A stretch of 15,401 nt of DNA, taken from Chrysochromulina tobinii (taxonomy: Eukaryota > Haptophyta > Prymnesiales > Chrysochromulinaceae). The notes beneath the pieces are model-generated. The model ran no database searches, was not told the DNA's origin, and saw only the letters and a program-made list of their open reading frames with translations. Below are positions 14,001-15,401 of the stretch, piece after piece. How positions within the stretch are numbered: the first letter of the stretch is position 1; every line of letters starts with the position of its first letter. The position numbers and the translations under genes are program-made. Location of the stretch: NCBI GenBank assembly GCA_001275005.1, contig JWZX01001688.1, positions 1 through 15,401 on the forward strand, given 5' to 3'.

Positions 14001-15401
14001 TGCTGCCGCCAAAGTACGGTGCTGGGCCGCTCACGTACAGGAGCAGCACCGCAGCCACTTCAAAGCGGATCATGGGCGCAGCCTCGGTCAGCGCGCTCAC
14101 GGCCAACGCGACCTTCAATTATCCATCGGAGAGCGTCCTCCTGGGTCAAGACGGAAGCCGCCTCAGCAAATCTGTCACCACGGAAACCGCGTCCAGCATC
14201 AGGCAGCCATTCACCGGCAGCTCTCCCTCGGAGTATCCGCTCTACTACTTCCACCACGTGCCGAAGACGGGCGGGACTACGCTCAGCGACTATCTCATGC
14301 AGCTCCCTCGAGAGTACACCGTGCCCGGGTCGGAGCGCTCGGGTGCATTCGACATCGATCTCTTCAGGTCGGCAGAAAATGAGGTGGCCGCGCGACGAAA
14401 CTGTCTCATCGCATACAGCCACATGCAAGTGCGTGCGTTCATGGACATCGTTCAACGGTCCCCGTTAGCAGACAGGAAGACGGAAGTCATCTTCATGATG
14501 CGTGACATCCTCCCTCATCGCGTCTCGTTCTTCCACGAAATGATCGGACCAGAGGCGCACGGCCACGACCAGGCTGACCTCGATGCCGGAAAGACCGTCG
14601 CACGCCCGTATGTGAATTTCGCCACATGGGCTGCGAAGGACAACGATCCTGAGATGGCGCTCGAGGCTTGGCGGACAAACCATTCACGCGAGACGGCCTT
14701 TGCACCGATTGCCACCGCCGAGTGCGTGAAGAACCAAAACTGCCGTGACCCGAAGATGGACAGCTTCCAGCTCAGGGCCGTCTACAAGTTGAACTTTGCC
14801 TGGTCGAATGAGCCCATCCAGGATGTGTATACGCAGCTTCATGCTGAGCATCCTCTCGAATCGTGCGCACGCTGGCAAGCTCCGGACGGGCAGGGCAACG
14901 AGGTGCTCTTCCGTCATTGTCCGAATGCCACTGCAGACGTTGGCCTCGCTCTCATCGGGCACCTGAGCATGATGCGCGAGACGCTCTGCCTGATCGACCG
15001 CATGCTCGGCGTGCCCGTGTCATGGAATGGCGTTGCCCACGAGGGAATGAACTGGCGCTTCAAGAAGCTCCGGCCGATGGATGCCGAGAGCAGCTTCGAC
15101 AGCTCGTCGGCCAACGAGCTTCTCTCGCGCGAATCTCGTGAGCTCATCTTCAACTCGATGACCAAATCCAAGCTCATGGAGCAGGCGGCCATTTACCATT
15201 GCGGCCCGCCGCCGCCGTCGCCCCCCGCACAGCGGACATCGACGATCCTACCACCATGGGATGCGGCCGCGGAGTTACCACGCGAGAGACTCTACTTGGC
15301 CGACGAGCTGTCGAAGCTGTCGAAGCTAGCTAGTGGAAGGGTCGCCGAGGAGTTTCACCACGGCGAGTCCATGACTGCACTGGAGCACGTCGAGGCAGAG
15401 G
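8075..15401 (+). CDS. Giant secreted multidomain glycosyltransferase-sulfotransferase, 3' end outside window
   Basis: One frame stays open from a stop codon at 7934 to the window end. The first ATG (8075) gives at least 2,442 residues. Order by residue: signal peptide (1-34, hydrophobic VFALACMISSAAAA); ShKT module (117-151, six cysteines); Thr/Pro linker with KTPxTxNAP units (170-300); GT8-type glycosyltransferase (306-660; CDDDIVVQ at 449-456, WNFGLSRVNLTEWR at 557, VLHWSGRNKPF near 651); NodH-like sulfotransferase-like domain (720-1060); polyproline runs (1149-1158 and 1175-1179); three Cys-rich modules (1197-1454); NSNSGP repeats (1466-1525); Tyr/acidic-plus-basic segments (1530-1640); a degenerate sulfotransferase (1706-1970); a canonical sulfotransferase (2056-2375) with PKTGGTT at 2063-2069 and R2143/S2151; then PPPPSPP and an unassigned tail. 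I infer that it builds and sulfates a glycan in the secretory pathway or outside the cell. It starts 81 bp from the divergent orphan frame. No stop codon or intron is visible across 7.3 kb. Confidence 0.9.
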   Translation, partial: MRAGTSTSFNDRRRARYSQSVFALACMISSAAAAPLDFARPLQLDFVPDHVPAAAEPAAPHDFGRPLPLEFVPDAVRKAPTVPIVPVRLSSRTSPFDALEDILEKTGQGAPAATGGCVDTDEICASWAANGDCETIPEFMHSTCAASCGRCPAPASAPGSGPTSAKKPLPENNTYKTPPTVNAPVTTQPTAPAMTDIKTPITANEPTWYRSPATVFAPSTTQPTAPSITEIKTPTTVNAPSLVLPTSGRTVLKTPATSNAPSSTRPIAGNTSELHAPPTTAYAPTWSVPTSGHEAILNSPTGKERTTIVVMSDRFEAVVVAIGSLFKNSPESDIDVWLIGDMQREARGSVSLLQRLNAALQPQVPKQTISVMGIDEATALLESDGVSPVWKWPQFGSLGADQDQDHQPRTVLHPEPWDYDNMHHDPFNLIRFYLPYLAPFRELDALFLCDDDIVVQKSISTLEVPMGDGPVIAATCNGWLWAEDCMRNEPYYNGKGWLDYPATYLGKDKAHGYNGCAKTSRESGIRMCQKDEFADTVLRWSKEFNGKELDVNAQPRWNFGLSRVNLTEWRAQNMSHVFDNYMRANYEAKLIPETSLAFGLGIAYFAFADKIKCWNDVVGDPAFVDGLGYISKADLKVNNLVASKLLGEATVLHWSGRNKPFDPMSEMDLELYKPFDAVQDYYVHKQPLTLRTQGAVKPEAVEAESGLHTIVRQTPDPTKQSTRALLYADLFSGAEWFLELLDQTPDVCASGSTGNPTAAFAGESFIPPHFEAVEDAIPVCAQKRGCLWSFIAEHVPRYVEQRANWCQSSRADRYQRKGSLEMFAVHDMHGVMLCSWAGRLLQMYPNRTNYSDLGGVQALWNLYEHNVFSMATDLVPCTQACGFKPVRMLKFMRAWAQPMMNGSEPAYSWRENGDAPKYFVGDFAGEHCNGEALPGGGCDGSEAYLPKINWDAYKVVELTRWNLLDSCLAQTEFAKGITEDPDVSVQLESNSNLAEGDVDLDDLLRCIRYSGAQRDADRLRPSVFAGERLTDWMTLPYEVCAMPSHIQACVDAAVAHVVDAPYKLVETPHSVGTDMIENVNFDSKSTLVEDLKRRRWRRAQGNQLAGERYRRFPSQLASKPHVETLDVDWLSNFQDDSFVTALQRLNRSPPPPPPPPPPQVIQAVPTTGREGRRSPPPPPLQTPVQREGIGSSRPAKACCLDPKNTKCLEKGIPVCCAPWDLVCIKMQAGGSIDPKTGKYIPGPGFDPKYDPTKAGPAPKGWAPEKGGDDDDNDDDNDQSYSYDENDENGGSGGRTPNKACCVDPRNTKCLDKGIPHCCAPWDLVCIKMQAGGSIDPITGKYIPGRGYDPDYDPTKAGPAPKGWTPEKGGDDDDNSSDDEEDNNESQPNKACCVDPRNTKCLDKGIPVCCAPWDLVCIKMQAGGSIDPKTGKYIPGPGYDPKYDPTKAGPAPKGWTDSDSGPSPGPNSNSGPNSDSGPNSNSGANSNSGPNSDSGPNSDSGPNSNSGPNSDSGPNSNSGPISNSGPKGGSSGGNLPPLGPDSYTYTYEDEDGIVRRRRKCKKNKPCPAGEDGTPLTYSYDEDEAGGGGRKKCRNTLGKVIPCPAGDDDTYSYDEDGVKRRKKPGAEGGEGDVGSPEDSSARRPRGSGYGPHGFTRRTIRRGTVLELAAADVEHGRTSRSSRWMGVANAQQLSAGLIHAGFATFIQPIYCFAWEAHAESNEIAKYLALLPEQYIVPGSSVLTTFDELFFKASFDELAVDTRAHALIAFGQVANNTWVHSVRAATSRPIVVLGLMRDVLAHRVQLFYSDVARRQMAERSSSTFVKAMMHSWMQSDEYPRDAQLEYMYGLNATLRDLPIDDVWKARNASAIASGVDHGGTTSTASVYLGPVGDAQNVRRSLCVFAHSTSLPIPWMRYETAMDSVSSTVPSKLLKHVDEDIVAAMLAKEPREFYYVARALDSFEAFAEEYGCLEEPTEAALLPPKYGAGPLTYRSSTAATSKRIMGAASVSALTANATFNYPSESVLLGQDGSRLSKSVTTETASSIRQPFTGSSPSEYPLYYFHHVPKTGGTTLSDYLMQLPREYTVPGSERSGAFDIDLFRSAENEVAARRNCLIAYSHMQVRAFMDIVQRSPLADRKTEVIFMMRDILPHRVSFFHEMIGPEAHGHDQADLDAGKTVARPYVNFATWAAKDNDPEMALEAWRTNHSRETAFAPIATAECVKNQNCRDPKMDSFQLRAVYKLNFAWSNEPIQDVYTQLHAEHPLESCARWQAPDGQGNEVLFRHCPNATADVGLALIGHLSMMRETLCLIDRMLGVPVSWNGVAHEGMNWRFKKLRPMDAESSFDSSSANELLSRESRELIFNSMTKSKLMEQAAIYHCGPPPPSPPAQRTSTILPPWDAAAELPRERLYLADELSKLSKLASGRVAEEFHHGESMTALEHVEAE
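8423..8527 (+). other. ShKT six-cysteine module within the giant protein
   Basis: Six cysteines are spaced as in ShKT domains: C117, C124, C133, C144, C148 and C151, with SWAANGDC and MHSTCAASCGRC matching the usual WA-x-x-G-x-C and CxxSCxxC patterns. Such modules are common accessory domains in secreted enzymes of algae and animals. Here it sits between the signal peptide and the catalytic part, so a binding or stabilising role is likely. The domain name comes from an anemone peptide; nothing here suggests a toxin. Confidence 0.85.
8590..8940 (+). repeat. Degenerate Thr/Pro-rich linker repeats (KTPxTxNAP type)
   Basis: Imperfect units of about 17-34 codons recur: YKTPPTVNAP, IKTPITANEP, RSPATVFAP, IKTPTTVNAP, LKTPATSNAP and APPTTAYAP, interspersed with TTQPTAP. 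The minus-strand paralogue has the same kind of linker but a different number and order of units. This is typical of a rapidly rearranging, probably O-glycosylated mucin-like spacer between the ShKT and GT8 parts. Confidence 0.75.
8990..10054 (+). other. GT8-type glycosyltransferase domain within the giant protein
   Basis: The domain starts with the beta strand TTIVVMSD and continues to VLHWSGRNKPF. Diagnostic GT8 features are present in order: the metal-binding DxD-type motif as DDD at residues 450-452 after LDALFLC, the acceptor-side pattern WNFGLSRVNLTEWR (compare N-x-G-x-x-x-x-NLxxWR), and the C-terminal HWSGxNKPF (compare H-F-x-G-x-x-KPW). GT8 enzymes are retaining and use a nucleotide sugar such as UDP-Gal, UDP-Glc or UDP-GalA; which one applies here cannot be told. 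An insert between 470 and 550 carries several cysteines. Confidence 0.8.
10232..11254 (+). other. NodH-like sulfotransferase-like domain with altered P-loop
   Basis: ALLYADLFSGAEWFLELLDQ (about residues 724-743) aligns with the opening strand-loop-helix of NodH/Stf0 or carbohydrate-type sulfotransferases, normally RSGSxWF followed by LLxxHPxVxxxGE. Here the loop reads FSGAEW, lacking the usual Arg. YKVVELTRWNLLDS (953-966) matches their 3'-phosphate-binding strand (x-hydrophobic-x-L-x-R-x-N-x-x-x-S). LPYEVCAMP (about 1037-1045) resembles the later YE element. It could be a weakened or inactive enzyme, or a genuine variant. Confidence 0.5.
11519..11611 (+). repeat. Polyproline (CCG) tracts
   Basis: Ten consecutive Pro codons (11519-11548) and five more (11597-11611), each preceded by Ser, give SPPPP-type runs like those of hydroxyproline-rich wall glycoproteins. 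They separate the N-terminal enzyme half from the Cys-rich modules. The trinucleotide repeat is likely to vary in length between strains. Confidence 0.9.
11663..12436 (+). repeat. Three near-identical 195-bp Cys-rich module repeats
   Basis: Modules at 11663-11857, 11969-12163 and 12242-12436 each encode 65 residues with six cysteines in a CC-C-CC-C arrangement: ACC[LV]DP[KR]NTKC, then CCAPWDLVC, then GSIDPxTGKYIPG and YDPTKAGPAPKGW. By hand count, modules 1 and 3 differ at 9 of 195 bases. The intervening spacers are acidic (DDDDND, SSDDEED) and of different length, so the periods are 306 and 273 bp. I do not recognise the module as a named domain. Confidence 0.95.
12470..12649 (+). repeat. 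18-bp coding minisatellite, ten NS[ND]SGP hexapeptides
   Basis: Ten in-frame 18-bp units (AACTCCAACTCGGGGCCC type) alternate NSNSGP and NSDSGP; one ends in GA and the last begins with Ile. A degenerate lead-in (DSDSGPSPGP) precedes them from 12440. No N-x-S/T sequon results, so the repeat is probably a flexible or O-glycosylated spacer. Confidence 0.95.
12692..12950 (+). repeat. Tyr/acidic plus basic Cys segments, three degenerate copies
   Basis: TYTYEDEDG-IVRRRRKCKKNKPCPAG, TYSYDEDEA-GGGGRKKCRNTLGKVIPCPAG and TYSYDEDG-VKRRKK follow one another, and a related SYSYDENDE lies earlier at about 11906-11935. Tyrosines flanked by Asp/Glu are the known context for tyrosine sulfation, and the basic runs resemble proprotein-convertase sites; both functions are inferred. 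Confidence 0.7.
13190..13980 (+). other. Degenerate sulfotransferase domain (PAPS motifs lost)
   Basis: This segment aligns without a gap, at an offset of 350 residues, to the canonical domain that follows. IYCFAWEAHAESNEI (1706-1720) occupies the place of LYYFHHVPKTGGTTL, so the P-loop Lys is His1714 and the GGTT is lost. VVLGLMRDVLAHRVQLFY occupies the place of VIFMMRDILPHRVSFFH, so the 3'-phosphate-binding Ser is Gln1801 while Arg1793 remains. The distance between the two motif positions is 79 residues in both copies. Confidence 0.65.
14234..15205 (+). other. Canonical sulfotransferase domain
   Basis: FHHVPKTGGTTL (2059-2070) is the 5'-phosphosulfate-binding loop typical of membrane and carbohydrate sulfotransferases that use PAPS, with K2064. 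IFMMRDILPHRVSFFHEM carries R2143 and S2151 at the R-x7-S spacing of the 3'-phosphate-binding motif. The C-terminal part includes ETLCLIDRMLG, similar to the end of algal sulfotransferase domains. It should transfer sulfate to a hydroxyl of a glycan or, less likely, to tyrosine. Confidence 0.8.

Noticed and set aside
1-15401. Giant-virus origin of the window
   Set aside because: No viral hallmark gene is present, and a plastid-import protein, a polycystin-like channel and sizeable non-coding spacers fit a nuclear algal genome better. Not formally excluded for the giant gene alone.

Overview
The window looks like nuclear DNA of a GC-rich, plastid-bearing microbial eukaryote. Four things point there: a polycystin/TRP-type cation channel; a Tic22-like plastid-import protein with an N-terminal signal peptide, as expected for a plastid of secondary origin; ShKT modules; and very long open frames rich in proline and low-complexity tracts. 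A haptophyte or stramenopile alga is my best guess, but the sequence alone does not fix the lineage. I saw no bacterial operon structure, no tRNA or rRNA, no CRISPR array, and no transposase or reverse transcriptase.

Layout, left to right: (1) 1-779, minus strand: the 5' part of a gene paralogous to the giant gene at the right (signal peptide, Thr/Pro linker, ShKT module, first residues of a GT8 domain), running off the left edge. (2) 780-1205: intergenic, with an 18-bp minisatellite at 1045-1179. (3) 1206-4592, minus: a polycystin-2-like six-transmembrane channel of 1,128 residues. (4) 4593-4908: intergenic, with three CACGTG boxes in 46 bp. (5) 4909-5808, minus: a Tic22-like protein. (6) 5809-6250: intergenic. 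(7) 6251-7993, minus: an unrecognised basic, disordered protein. (8) 8075-15401, plus: one uninterrupted reading frame of at least 2,442 codons that has not ended at the window edge.

The giant frame is the main discovery. Read codon by codon, it encodes a secreted multidomain protein: signal peptide, ShKT module, Thr/Pro linker, GT8-type glycosyltransferase, a NodH-like sulfotransferase-like domain, polyproline linkers, three near-identical Cys-rich modules of 65 residues, ten NSNSGP-type hexapeptides, Tyr/acidic (YSYDEDE-type) segments with basic tracts, and a tandem pair of sulfotransferase domains. In that pair the first copy has lost both PAPS-binding motifs and the second keeps them. I infer a secretory-pathway or extracellular enzyme that both glycosylates and sulfates a glycan or glycoprotein, such as a wall, scale or mucilage component. 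The oppositely oriented paralogue at the left edge suggests a small local family. The channel, the Tic22-like protein and the orphan protein show no clear functional link to it beyond proximity.
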